64,000 nucleotides of DNA from Chloracidobacterium sp. Lineage in GTDB: Bacteria > Acidobacteriota > Blastocatellia > Pyrinomonadales > Pyrinomonadaceae. The stretch lies in contig JADJWM010000019.1 in the NCBI GenBank assembly GCA_016716365.1, positions 62,001-126,000 of the forward strand, given 5' to 3'. Positions 44,901 to 52,488 of the stretch are shown here, piece by piece; position 1 is the stretch's first letter, and the number at the start of each line of letters is the position of its first letter. The notes beneath the pieces are model-generated. The model ran no database searches. It was not told the DNA's origin and was given only the letters and a program-made list of their open reading frames with translations. The translations under genes and the position numbers were made by a program.

Positions 44901-45145
44901 CTGAGTTCGTCGATGCCGCTGACAGAATTAACGGCCTCTTCGATCTTGTCCGTGATCTCGGTCTCGATCTCCTCGGGCGAGGCACCCGGGTTCACCACCG
45001 TTACCGTCAGTGTCGGAAAATCGATCTTCGGGAACAGATCGACCCCAAGGCTCATAAATGAAAAAAGCCCGACGACCACCAGCGAGAGGATCAGCATCGT
45101 CGCAAAGACGGGACGCTTGACGCAAACTTCGGCTAACCACTGCAT
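41924..45145 (-). CDS. RND efflux pump inner membrane subunit (HAE1/AcrB type)
   Basis: A 1073-residue proton-driven exporter. Twelve helices occur in the usual two groups around two large periplasmic loops. The proton relay is visible: the paired Asp in GIVIDDAIVVLEN (helix 4) and Lys in FGVVKKNAILQIDHIN (helix 10). The opening MQWLAEVCVKRPVFATMLI and PAGYEMRI are typical of hydrophobe/amphiphile exporters. It sits between the adaptor and tolC-like genes, so the full tripartite pump is encoded here. A cytoplasmic Glu/Asp-rich insert of ~40 residues lies near the middle (KKEEAADEGHGILDDEA). Confidence 0.97.
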   Translation of the reverse strand: MQWLAEVCVKRPVFATMLILSLVVVGLFSFMSLGVDLFPKIDFPTLTVTVVNPGASPEEIETEITDKIEEAVNSVSGIDELRSSSLEGISQVFVQFVLEKDVEVAFNEVQQKVQQVIPNLPDTAEQPTVLKFDTDAAPVLRITISGTASLREVTQVAKDKIRKRIESISGVGQITMIGGQERQINVWVDPDKLRSYNVTPAEVTAALRVQNIEFPSGRIDEGQRETSIRTMGKIRNPSEFEDVVVATRGQYQVKVSDLGYAEDGAEEIRSEARLNGSPAVTLVVSKQSGQNTVAVAREIKERLAEIEPTLPAGYEMRIVGDNSIFIENSVAALEEHLVLGSIFASIVVFLFLWSFRSTFIAALAIPTSIISTFALMYAMGYTLNSITMLALTLMVGIVIDDAIVVLENIFRFVEEKGMDPFQAAIEGTREIGLAVMATTLSLMAVFVPIGFMQGIVGRFMSSFGLTASFAVGVSLIVSFTLTPMLAARLIKRKIDHKKEEAADEGHGILDDEAMERAESAPPEEEHLSKEAGWFRHLDGVYTFLLRFAMGHRWVIVTLCILVFLSTIPLFIFVGKNFLPVDDQSQFEVQVRAPEGYSLGASAQVVERIASKIRQMPGVTDTLSTVGGGTAQVVNSATIYVKLTDIGDREKSQEQYMSDTRELLKEYPDLRTGVQQVQAFSGGGFRNANVQFLIAGPDLSKLEEYSEKILEKMRTIPDAVDVDSTLISGKPEVRLEVDRETAADLGVRIGDVSQALNTLVAGQEATTFNEGTEQYEVRVRAINTFRTDIEGLKRLIVPSTKVGWVTLDRLVKVSEGAGPSSIERTNRQRQVTLLANTRPGGSAASITSEIDRFVAQLQLPQEYRTGYVGQSKEMGKAGFYFLLAFALSFIFMYIVLAAQFESFIHPVTILLTLPLSVPFGIVSLLVAGQTVNIFSGLGLLLLFGVVKKNAILQIDHINNLRSQGMGRYDAIIQANRDRLRPILMTTIALVAGMIPLVVASGAGSGTNRSIGVLVVGGQTLCLLLTLLAVPVFYSIFDDLAEMRLFRYVSRFSEWLFGGIRRKFAAAASSIFGKN

Positions 45146-45232
45146 AATTTCTTTTCCGTGTTCCGCGTTTCGACTTCCGAGTGCGAAATGGCCGGGTTTG
45201 TCTCTGAAACCGGCACCCGCGATTTATGACTG

Positions 45233-46579
45233 CTACTGTCTGACAAGAACCCCATCGGTTAGTGCCGCCAGATTCCCGGTCGCGACCATATCGCCCTCAA
45301 CCAATCCGCTTTTCACCTGTATCATGTCGTTTTCGAGCAGCCCCAGTTGGACCAACTGCTCGCGGGCGACGCCGTCCTTTACGACAAAAACAGAATTGGT
45401 GTCGCCCACGGTCTTGACCGAACTGACAGGTATCATCACGGCAGGTTCCGGCTTCGATTGGGTGATCCTGACCGTCGCGAACTGTCCCGGCTTCAGCAGC
45501 CCTTCGGAGTTCTGGACCTCGGCCTCGACAACCAATGTCCTGGCGGTCACGTTGACGCTGGGCGAGATCCGGGCCACCCTGCCCGCGAAATTCCGATCGG
45601 GGAACGCACTCGTCTGCAGCGAGATCCCCTGGCCTGTCGAGATCTTGCCGATCGCCTGTTCGGGTACGTCGATCCGCAATCTCAAGATCGAGGTCTTGAC
45701 GATCGTCGCGATCTTCGAATTAGGAACGTTCGGAGAGATGTATTCACCCATGTCGGCGACCTTTTCGGCTACATAGCCGCTGATCGGTGCCCTGATCACT
45801 GTGTCGTTCACCGCCTTTTGGGCCTGCGCGACCTGTGCTTCGAGGGTTGCGATCGCGGCCCGCGCGCTCACGGCGGCTGCCCTGGCGGAATCCACGGCCG
45901 ACTGGGCCGTACTGATTGCCCTGATCGCGACCGCGGCATTCGACCGGGCTTCGTCAAGCTGGCCAAGGAGCGAATCTCTCTGCGCCTTCCGTTGGTCGAA
46001 GATCGCCCGGGATATATCGCCCGTTTCTATCAGACGTTCGGCCCGGCGAAGCTCCTTTTCGGCAAGCTCAAGCTGGGCGGTGACCGATTTGACCTGCGAA
46101 AAATCCTTGATCTGGAACGTCTCGCCGTCGCGAACGCCCAACCTTGCCTGGGTCTGCCTGAGCGTGGCGACCGCCTGCTCCACATTCGCTTCCGCCTGCT
46201 CGACGGCCTTTCGCTGCTGTTCGACCTGTGCCTTCGCCTGGTCCAGCCTGATCGCAGCGTCCCTGGGGTCGAGCCTGACGAGGACGTCACCCTGCCCGAC
46301 GTAGCTCCCGATGTCAAAATTCACCTCGACGATCTTGCCGGCGATCGTCGGGGCAACGTCGGTCGTTTCATCCCCGACCAGATTGCCGGTCGCTTCAAAA
46401 TACGTCGGGATCGGCCGGATAACCGCCTGGGTCGTGGTGACGTCCACGACCACCGGCTGGCTGTTCGAGTTTGCCGTAGTTGCCGAATTCGCGTTCGATC
46501 CGCAACCCGTCAGCCCGAATACTCCGGCCCCGGCCAGGATCACGGCCGTGAACAAAAAAGATGTCCTGTATGAACTCAT
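45233..46579 (-). CDS. RND efflux periplasmic adaptor lipoprotein
   Basis: A 448-residue membrane fusion protein. The N-terminus ends in the lipobox LTGC with Cys26, so it should be lipid-anchored. Lipoyl half-motifs are split around a long coiled-coil (~110-280): APTIAGKIVEVNFDIGSYVG before and DTVIRAPISGYVAEKVADMG after. The beta-barrel and membrane-proximal domains follow. It links the RND pump to TolC. GGAGG lies 11 bases before the ATG, and the gene follows tetR by 34 bases. Confidence 0.96.
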   Translation of the reverse strand: MSSYRTSFLFTAVILAGAGVFGLTGCGSNANSATTANSNSQPVVVDVTTTQAVIRPIPTYFEATGNLVGDETTDVAPTIAGKIVEVNFDIGSYVGQGDVLVRLDPRDAAIRLDQAKAQVEQQRKAVEQAEANVEQAVATLRQTQARLGVRDGETFQIKDFSQVKSVTAQLELAEKELRRAERLIETGDISRAIFDQRKAQRDSLLGQLDEARSNAAVAIRAISTAQSAVDSARAAAVSARAAIATLEAQVAQAQKAVNDTVIRAPISGYVAEKVADMGEYISPNVPNSKIATIVKTSILRLRIDVPEQAIGKISTGQGISLQTSAFPDRNFAGRVARISPSVNVTARTLVVEAEVQNSEGLLKPGQFATVRITQSKPEPAVMIPVSSVKTVGDTNSVFVVKDGVAREQLVQLGLLENDMIQVKSGLVEGDMVATGNLAALTDGVLVRQ

Positions 46580-46613
46580 TTTATAAGGACCTCCGTCCTC
46601 TTCTTTTTATGAA

Positions 46614-47276
46614 CTAACTCTTGACGACCGCAGCCCCGTGAAGGACGATCTCAGTAAAATTCTTCGCTGCATCTTCGTCGCTGATGTCCAGGATCCGGCG
46701 GTTCCGGTCCCAAAGAATATTGTTAAGTGAATGATGTATGATCATGCCGAGAAAAGATCGAACGATCACTTTTGGATCGACCTCGCGAAAGGCGCCTTCT
46801 TTCTGCCTCTTGTTGATGTAGTCTCCGAGGAATTCGTAGATCTTCGCGACAAATTCTCCGAAGAATCGCTCCGCAAGTTCATGCTCTTCAAGCGCCGAAT
46901 AAAACAGCAGCCGCATGAAAGCGACGTCCGAACGGTGTTTCGTCAGAGCCTGCAGTGCGAAGTTATAGAAAACACCGAAATCGTCGCCCGACGACATCGC
47001 ATCGAGAATGGCCTCGTTCGATTCCCACGGGAATTCATGCAGGCCGTCCGCACATTTCTTTGCTTCGAGGATCGCCCCGTACAGTTCGTCTTTCGATGCA
47101 AAATGCTTGAAGACCATTGCCTCTGAAACGCCTGACGCCCTGGCTATGTCCTTCGTCGTCGTCCCGCTGAACCCGCTTCGCGAAAATAGGTCGAACGCAG
47201 ATTGCAGTATCTGCTCACGACGCTGGTCTCCGCTCATCCGCCCCGTGTGGTCACATTTGAATAGTTCGTGGATCAA
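46614..47276 (-). CDS. TetR/AcrR-family repressor of the efflux operon
   Basis: A 220-residue regulator. The N-terminal helix-turn-helix is RREQILQSAFDLFSRSGFSG with TTKDIARASGVSEAMVFKHF, followed by a helical ligand-binding domain. A TTG start at 47276 has GGGAG 6-7 bases upstream and is preferred over the ATG at 47237, which has poor spacing. It is the first gene of the efflux operon and lies just behind a perfect palindrome, so autoregulation is likely. Confidence 0.9.
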   Translation of the reverse strand: MIHELFKCDHTGRMSGDQRREQILQSAFDLFSRSGFSGTTTKDIARASGVSEAMVFKHFASKDELYGAILEAKKCADGLHEFPWESNEAILDAMSSGDDFGVFYNFALQALTKHRSDVAFMRLLFYSALEEHELAERFFGEFVAKIYEFLGDYINKRQKEGAFREVDPKVIVRSFLGMIIHHSLNNILWDRNRRILDISDEDAAKNFTEIVLHGAAVVKS

Positions 47277-47601
47277 TTCTGTCTCCCAATAATATTAAGT
47301 AAGTGCTTACTTACCATCGCGAACCTAAAGATTTGCACTTCGCTTCATTCCTTGTCAAGCGGCCAACGCGGAGCGGGTAAAGCGGCAATGCCCAAAGCCC
47401 GTGGTTGTTCTGCTTTGCGGTCTTTACGCCCTGGCGGGTAGCTGTTTTTCGCTCGAAAAACCTTGGTCACAGTGCACGTCTTCGCCCGGTTTCGGAACTT
47501 TCGCTTTTCGAATTTCGTTACAACCAAATAACGGACCTGACCATCAGAATCGACCGAACGGGCCGGGTAGGCAGGTATCGATGAGTTTGGAGGAACAAGG
47601 A
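47277..47601. other. Divergent intergenic region with the tetR operator
   Basis: The left part holds the TetR-type operator. The right part contains no credible gene before the ATG at 47602; the upstream frame beginning at 47401 lacks coding character. A promoter for the YqjD-like gene should lie here, but none is identifiable. Confidence 0.4.
47296..47313. promoter_or_regulatory. Palindromic TetR-type operator
   Basis: TAAGTAAG at 47296-47303 and CTTACTTA at 47306-47313 are perfect inverted eight-base arms around a TG spacer. The site lies 20 bases upstream of the tetR start and close to AT-rich DNA (AATATTAT) that could be its -10 region. This size, symmetry and position fit autorepression by the adjacent regulator and, through the operon, control of the whole pump. 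Confidence 0.75.
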
Positions 47602-47955
47602 ATGTCGGAATTCGAGGAAGAAGTTAAAAAGGCGGAAAAAGAATTGGAGCAGAGTCTCGTCCCGGTTGTCCCGGAAGCGGGCCCCGAGGGGTTGGACGAT
47701 GAGTTTTTAGGAGATCTTAAGATGCAGGCACAAGAGTACGGCCAAAAGATTCAGGACGTGGCCGGAAAGGCAAAAGTTTACGCGGAAGAGAAAGTTGCTT
47801 GGGCGGGGGACAAGTTCAAGGAACTGCAGAACAAGGATCCGCGTGAACTGGTCGAGGACGCAAAGGAATTTGCGCGGCAGAAACCCGGCCAGACGATCCT
47901 GATCTCGGCCGCAATAGGCCTGGTCATCGGTTTCCTTCTAAAAGGCCGCAAATAG
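47602..47955 (+). CDS. YqjD/ElaB/DUF883-like membrane-anchored protein
   Basis: A 117-residue protein. The first ~85 residues are highly charged, helical and apt to form a coiled coil (EFEEEVKKAEKELEQ, DVAGKAKVYAEEKVAW). The C-terminus has a KPGQTILISAAIGLVIGFLL transmembrane helix with a basic GRK end, the standard tail of DUF883 proteins. E. coli YqjD and ElaB anchor ribosomes or respond to stress at the inner membrane. A GGAGG site lies 8 bases before this ATG; an ATG at 47581 is also in frame but has no such site. Confidence 0.9.
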   Translation: MSEFEEEVKKAEKELEQSLVPVVPEAGPEGLDDEFLGDLKMQAQEYGQKIQDVAGKAKVYAEEKVAWAGDKFKELQNKDPRELVEDAKEFARQKPGQTILISAAIGLVIGFLLKGRK

Positions 47956-47990
47956 GTAGGACCCCGCGGGGATCCATACATTCGGAAGAC

Positions 47991-48025
47991 AAAAAAGGCG
48001 GCGCCAAACCGGTGCCGCCTTTTTT
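47991..48025 (+). terminator. Bidirectional intrinsic terminator
   Basis: GGCGGCGCC at 47997-48005 pairs with GGTGCCGCC at 48011-48019 (one G-T pair) around a five-base loop, flanked by six A and six T residues. It lies between convergent genes and can end both. Confidence 0.9.
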
Positions 48026-48044
48026 CATTTGATGTTGGCCGTTC

Positions 48045-48395
48045 TCATTCTTGATCGTGGATCAGCCTTCGGGTCGTCTCGCCAAACAGAACGTCGATCT
48101 TTTGTGCTTCGAAGACGGCCGTTACCTCGCCGTGGCCGAAGATGTTGTGCATCATCGCCTGGCCCTTTCGGTAACGTTTCTTTCGGTCGTACAATTCGGG
48201 CACCTTACCCTTACCGGCCGTGACCCCGGTTTTCACGCCGCCCTTAAAGGTGCTTGCCGTTTGGCAGTTATCGCAGACGGCCGAAGATATCTTGCCCAGC
48301 TTGGTCACGGTCCCCACCGTATGCTCGGTATCGTCTTCACATGCGGAACAGTACATCGAAACTTTTGCACCGCTTTCGTATTTTTCAGTTTTCAT
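48045..48395 (-). CDS. Zinc-ribbon protein with UvrD-tail-like C-terminus
   Basis: A 116-residue protein. A four-Cys zinc ribbon is formed by CSAC (residues ~16-19) and CDNC (~40-43). The final ~35 residues (MMHNIFGHGEVTAVFEAQKI, VLFGETTRRL) resemble the small beta-barrel (Tudor/KOW-like) at the C-terminus of UvrD/PcrA helicases, which contacts RNA polymerase. The join is a basic linker (ELYDRKKRYRKGQ). This suggests a nucleic-acid or polymerase-associated adaptor, but I know no described family with this exact architecture. The DEAD-box helicase gene lies 12 bases upstream in the same direction. Confidence 0.72.
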   Translation of the reverse strand: MKTEKYESGAKVSMYCSACEDDTEHTVGTVTKLGKISSAVCDNCQTASTFKGGVKTGVTAGKGKVPELYDRKKRYRKGQAMMHNIFGHGEVTAVFEAQKIDVLFGETTRRLIHDQE

Positions 48396-48407
48396 AGAAC
48401 CCACATT

Positions 48408-49592
48408 CTAACGGCGTCTTCGCCCTGACCGGAATAGGCCGTTTCGCGAACCTGCCGGCCGCTCGATCGGCTTGATACCGCCGAAATCCGGCAGGAAGAC
48501 CCGTTCAACCTGTTGCCCGGTCAGTTTCTCGATCGCCCGCAGCGAATGCTCTTCAGCAAGTGTGAAAAGCGTGATCGCCTGGCCCTTATTTCCCGCACGC
48601 CCTGTCCGGCCGATCCGGTGGACATAATCCTCGGGCGCCTCCGGCACATCATAGTTTATCACGTGTGAGACCGCATCGATGTCGATACCTCGGGCGGCGA
48701 CGTCGGTTGCGACCAGAACCTGCGTCCGGCCAGCCTTAAAGCTCGACAAAGCGGCCTCTCTCTGCGACTGAGAGCGGTCGCCGTGAATACGGTTCGACTT
48801 TAGCTCCTGCCGTTCCAGAATATGTGCGATGCGGTCGGCCCCTCGCTTCGTCCGGGTAAAGACGAGCACGCGGTCAAAGTCCTCTTTATTCAACAGTTCC
48901 AGGAGCAGCGGCACCTTGAACTGGTGGGCAACGGGATAGGCCTTCTGATCGATCGTGACGGCGGCTATGCCGCGTTTCGAAACCTCGACATAGGTCGGGT
49001 CCTTAACTATCTGTCTCGCGATGTACTCGATCTCGCCCGCCATTGTGGCTGAAAAGAACAGCGTCTGTCTTTTTTCAGGACATGCTTTCACGATCCGCTT
49101 GATCGCCGGCAGGAAGCCCATATCGAGCATCCGGTCCGCTTCATCAAGCACCAGCGTCGTCAGGCCCTTGAGGTTCACCAGGCCCTGTTCCATAAAGTCG
49201 ATCAGCCGGCCCGGGGTCGCGATCAGTACATTGACGCCTCGTTTGAGGGCCTGCGTCTGTTTCCCGTAGCCGGTCCCGCCGATCAGGCATGCACACGTCA
49301 CGCCTTTCGGTGAGAATTTGCGGCATTCTTCCTCGATCTGCGTCGCCAATTCACGGGTCGGGGCAAGCACAAGGACCGTCGTCCCCGGCTTCGTCTTCGG
49401 CCCCATTTTCTGCAAGATCGGCAGCAAAAACGCCGCCGTTTTTCCTGTTCCGGTCTCGGCGGTCCCGATCACGTCGCCGCCTTCCAAAATCACCGGTATA
49501 GCCTGCTTTTGGATGGGTGTAGGCTCGGTAAACCCAATACGCTTGCACATTTCCGCCATTTCGGCGCGCAAGCCAAGTTCTCTAAAATTCAT
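48408..49592 (-). CDS. DEAD-box RNA helicase
   Basis: A 394-residue ATP-dependent RNA helicase. It starts with the RhlE-like Q-motif region (MNFRELGLRAEM, RIGFTEPTPIQKQAIP), then AETGTGKT, APTRELATQ, DEADRMLDMGF, FSATMAGE, the helicase C-terminal motifs RIHGDRSQ, ATDVAARGID and RIGRTGRAG. A short basic tail (RPAGSRNGLFRSGRRRR) ends it, suited to RNA contact. The ATG at 49592 matches the family start; an upstream GTG at 49640 is possible. It is probably co-transcribed with the zinc-ribbon gene. Confidence 0.95.
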   Translation of the reverse strand: MNFRELGLRAEMAEMCKRIGFTEPTPIQKQAIPVILEGGDVIGTAETGTGKTAAFLLPILQKMGPKTKPGTTVLVLAPTRELATQIEEECRKFSPKGVTCACLIGGTGYGKQTQALKRGVNVLIATPGRLIDFMEQGLVNLKGLTTLVLDEADRMLDMGFLPAIKRIVKACPEKRQTLFFSATMAGEIEYIARQIVKDPTYVEVSKRGIAAVTIDQKAYPVAHQFKVPLLLELLNKEDFDRVLVFTRTKRGADRIAHILERQELKSNRIHGDRSQSQREAALSSFKAGRTQVLVATDVAARGIDIDAVSHVINYDVPEAPEDYVHRIGRTGRAGNKGQAITLFTLAEEHSLRAIEKLTGQQVERVFLPDFGGIKPIERPAGSRNGLFRSGRRRR

Positions 49593-50007
49593 TAAGTTTT
49601 TGGTTTTCTCCTCGAACGTAAGAACCCCGATCGGTTCCACCTGCCGCAGCGGGTGGGGCGTCTACGCCCGCCTCAGAACTCCTCCCGCTGCCGCACCCGG
49701 TACTGAAAAAACAGAACGGCGGCGCAGCTCGCGAATAAGCCTGAGGGATCTCGATCCTTCGTGACTGTAAAAGAAGTGTCTAACGGTGGGTGAATACGTT
49801 CGATGTAACGGTAGGCAGCGAATGACCAACGTGTAGAAGGCTCCAAAAAACACCGGAGCCGCTTCTGACTGTGATTAACAAGCCCTCCCCTCAAATTTCT
49901 GATCGCTGACTCACAACGAGAGCGAAATTACCGTCGACAAACGAGCGGAGGAATTTCAAATGATTAGACTACAATAATTTACGGGCAGTTGCAAGGTAAT
50001 TCGCAGA
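49593..50007. repeat. Intergenic region rich in GC hairpins
   Basis: This 415-base gap shows no gene. Between 49637 and 49669 there are two adjacent hairpins: CCACCTGC/GCGGGTGG (49637-49644, 49649-49656) and GGGCGT/ACGCCC (49656-49661, 49664-49669), followed by CCTCAGAACTCC. A further stem (GGCTCC with GGAGCC at about 49839-49860) lies nearer the right side. The hairpins belong to the dispersed repeat family seen elsewhere in the window. Confidence 0.65.
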
Positions 50008-50682
50008 CTATCGTAAGTCGTCAGTTCCGAACGTCGAGACGGGCTTGCAAAGATCCGGACCGCAACGCCAAATGATCAGGGACATCCAGATCAAATAAAA
50101 GGCCATGAAAAAAAGTGAGTACACTACCTGGCCTTCATCGGCAATGTATCGGCCAAGCCACTCGCCGCCGAAATAATTGACCTGAAAATGCAGCAGCACC
50201 AGCGGCCACACGCTTTTTCCCGCCCGGTACAGCCATGCATAGACCACCGAAACAGCCACTATCGTAATGATGAACGGCCACGGCACATTGCCAAGCAGGA
50301 ATACCGGCGTGTGCCAGATCAATACGCCGATCCCGATCCAGATCGAAGCACTTAGCGGAGTCATCGTCTCCTGTAATTCATGCTGGCCGTAACCGCGAAA
50401 AGATATCTCCTCCGGAAGAGGCCCGAGCAATAGCATGATCGGGACCAGGATCAAGAATTCTAGAGGCCCTCTCGGTTCAAGCGGTCGTGTCGGAGCCCCG
50501 AACGCCGACGCCAGTGCGATCGAAGATAGAATAATAAGAACCGGAATGATGGCCGCTGCCGCATACACCCATAACGGTGCGCGAAAACGCTTGATCCGAT
50601 CCCACCACGCCTTTATTCCTGTTTTCCCTTCAGTTAGGCCAATGACCAGCAGCGCTGCGATCAAGGGGCCGAGCGGAAACAT
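50008..50682 (-). CDS. CPBP (CAAX-like) intramembrane protease, N-terminus disrupted
   Basis: From the first normal start this is a 224-residue membrane protein. All three CPBP active-site motifs are present: EEISFR (EExxxR), WH in IGVLIWHTPVF and HFQVN (HxxxN). The frame upstream of 50682 continues with a plausible first helix (RIILFFIISYGLTWFGWFG) but has no ATG, GTG or TTG before an in-frame TGA at 50802-50800. The older start seems to be the ATG at 50832, with a GGAGAG site before it, ten codons ahead of that TGA. The gene could therefore be a recent pseudogene, or translation may begin elsewhere. Family members cut prenylated or hydrophobic peptides, or act in bacteriocin self-protection. 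Confidence 0.75.
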   Translation of the reverse strand: MFPLGPLIAALLVIGLTEGKTGIKAWWDRIKRFRAPLWVYAAAAIIPVLIILSSIALASAFGAPTRPLEPRGPLEFLILVPIMLLLGPLPEEISFRGYGQHELQETMTPLSASIWIGIGVLIWHTPVFLLGNVPWPFIITIVAVSVVYAWLYRAGKSVWPLVLLHFQVNYFGGEWLGRYIADEGQVVYSLFFMAFYLIWMSLIIWRCGPDLCKPVSTFGTDDLR

Positions 50683-50802
50683 CGGAATGGGCCAATAGTC
50701 GGACGGCGCAAGCCGGTTGCCGAACCAGCCGAACCAGGTCAGCCCGTACGAAATGATGAAGAATAGAATGATGCGTTGTCTGATCCGCGTAATGAAGCCT
50801 CA

Positions 50803-50818
50803 GGGCGGGTAGCCGCCC
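50803..50818. repeat. Hairpin at the disrupted start of the CPBP gene
   Basis: GGGCGG at 50803-50808 and CCGCCC at 50813-50818 form a perfect six-pair stem with a GTAG loop. It is flanked by AATGAAGCCTCA and overlaps the codons that hold the in-frame TGA, so a repeat insertion could explain the disruption. Confidence 0.55.
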
Positions 50819-50880
50819 GATCTCTTTTTCATTACGGTGACTCTCCGACCCGTGTTCCGCGTATTGAGGTTCGTGCCCGC

Positions 50881-52452
50881 TCACTTGGACTTGATCCATT
50901 CTGCAGCCACATCCCTAGGCGTTCGCTTATTGCCGTCAACCTCGTAATTCAGCCGCCGCATCTCTTCCGTCGAGATCGCATTCTCAAGTCGCCTGAAAGT
51001 TTCCGCCAAAAGCGGAGCTTTCTCGCGTCGGGCGATGAAAACAGCCTGATAGGGCGGGAAGTATCGTTTGTCGTCCGCAAGTTGAAACAGGTCGAGTGCC
51101 GAGATCAGCCCGTCGGTCGAGTTGCCGGCGATGATGTCGAGTTCGCCCGATTGGAGAGCACGGTAGGTGAGCGACAGGTCCATCTCACGCGGCTGTTTGC
51201 CGAAATTTAAGCCGTATGCCGCGGCAAAGCCTCGATATCCGTCTTCGCGCGACATAAAATCCTGTCCGAAACCGGCCTGCCAGTCATTAGCGAAAGGTAC
51301 AGCATCGGAGATCGTTTTCAGGTTGTTTTGACGTGCGACGTCGCCGCGCACGAGAATGGCAAAATCGTTCGCGAACCCAAGCGGCGGACTCAACGTAAGG
51401 CCGAATTTCTCGGCATACTCGGTTTTCGTCTTCTCGTAAACCACCTCCGGATCGGTGATAGGCGAATTTTTGAGGATCGCTGTGTAGGCGGTTCCTGTGT
51501 ATTCGGGATAAACGTCGATGCGTCCTGAAAGCAGGCTCTCATGTGCCAGATTGCCGCCAAGTTCGAAGACCCGCTCGACGGCGATCCCTTGCTTTTCGAG
51601 GCTCTGGGCAAGTATCTCGGCGAGAATGATCGACTCGGTAAAATCTTTGGAACCGACAACAACGCGTTCTTTGCTCGCAACGCCCGCCTTCGATGCATCC
51701 GGAAGCTCCGGACCTGCCATCGACGATCCGATACCGGGAAACAAGCTCATCGCGGCGACCGCTGCCAGCAACATGAGGCCTGTCGCCGCCGCAATTCTGC
51801 GGGCCGGGCGGTGCTTTGCGTCGATCCGGAACGAGGTCCCAAGCTGTCCCAGCAGGAAGTCGATAAACAGTGCCAGCAACGCCGATGCCAGTGCACCTGC
51901 GACAATAAGGTTGTTATCGTATTGCCGCAGCCCTCGGAAGATAGATGTCCCCAGCCCGCCGGCACCGACCGCCGCCGCAACCGTCGCCACGCCAACGCCG
52001 ATCACGACCGCAACACGGATCCCCGTCAGGATCACCGGTGCCGCAAGCGGAAGTTCGACCATCCTCAGGACCTGCCAATCGGTCATTCCCATCGCGACCG
52101 CGGCCTCCCGGATCTTCGGATCGATGCCGAGGATCCCGGTGACCGTATTACGAATGATCGGAAGTAGTCCGTAAAGGGCGAGGGCGATGATCGCCGTCCG
52201 CGCCCCGATCCCGCCGACGAACGGCAGCGGAATGAGCAACCCGAACAGAGCCAGGCTCGGGACGGTTTGTAGGATGTTCGCGGCGCCGAGTATCGGGCCC
52301 TGAAGGGCTTTCTTTCGGGTCACGGCAACGCCGAGCGGGACCCCGATCACGACCGCCGCACCCGTTGAAATAAGGACCAGCAGGACGTGCTCGCTCGTTA
52401 AGGCGAGCAGTTCCTGCCAGTTGGTCGAGACGAATTGGAAGAAGTCTCTCAC
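50881..52452 (-). CDS. Osmoprotectant-type ABC transporter permease fused to its binding protein
   Basis: A 523-residue fusion. Residues ~1-215 form a permease with five or six helices and the EAA-type loop (IREAAVAMGMTDWQVLRMVE). Residues ~262-523 form a glycine-betaine/choline-type substrate-binding domain (VVVGSKDFTESIILAEILAQ, LEKQGIAVERVFELGGN, YPEYTGTAYTAIL, AVPFANDWQAGFGQD). This fusion is found in OpuC/ProW-X-type carnitine, betaine and ergothioneine uptake systems. The substrate cannot be fixed from motifs alone. The ATPase is encoded upstream and an amidase lies in between. Confidence 0.93.
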   Translation of the reverse strand: MRDFFQFVSTNWQELLALTSEHVLLVLISTGAAVVIGVPLGVAVTRKKALQGPILGAANILQTVPSLALFGLLIPLPFVGGIGARTAIIALALYGLLPIIRNTVTGILGIDPKIREAAVAMGMTDWQVLRMVELPLAAPVILTGIRVAVVIGVGVATVAAAVGAGGLGTSIFRGLRQYDNNLIVAGALASALLALFIDFLLGQLGTSFRIDAKHRPARRIAAATGLMLLAAVAAMSLFPGIGSSMAGPELPDASKAGVASKERVVVGSKDFTESIILAEILAQSLEKQGIAVERVFELGGNLAHESLLSGRIDVYPEYTGTAYTAILKNSPITDPEVVYEKTKTEYAEKFGLTLSPPLGFANDFAILVRGDVARQNNLKTISDAVPFANDWQAGFGQDFMSREDGYRGFAAAYGLNFGKQPREMDLSLTYRALQSGELDIIAGNSTDGLISALDLFQLADDKRYFPPYQAVFIARREKAPLLAETFRRLENAISTEEMRRLNYEVDGNKRTPRDVAAEWIKSK

Positions 52453-52488
52453 CCTGCCTCGTTCGGCCGGTCGCCGTTCAACAATAGG

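Noticed and set aside
45347..46573. A 408-codon plus-strand open frame opposite the adaptor gene
   Set aside because: Antisense shadow; no ribosome-binding site and no domain.
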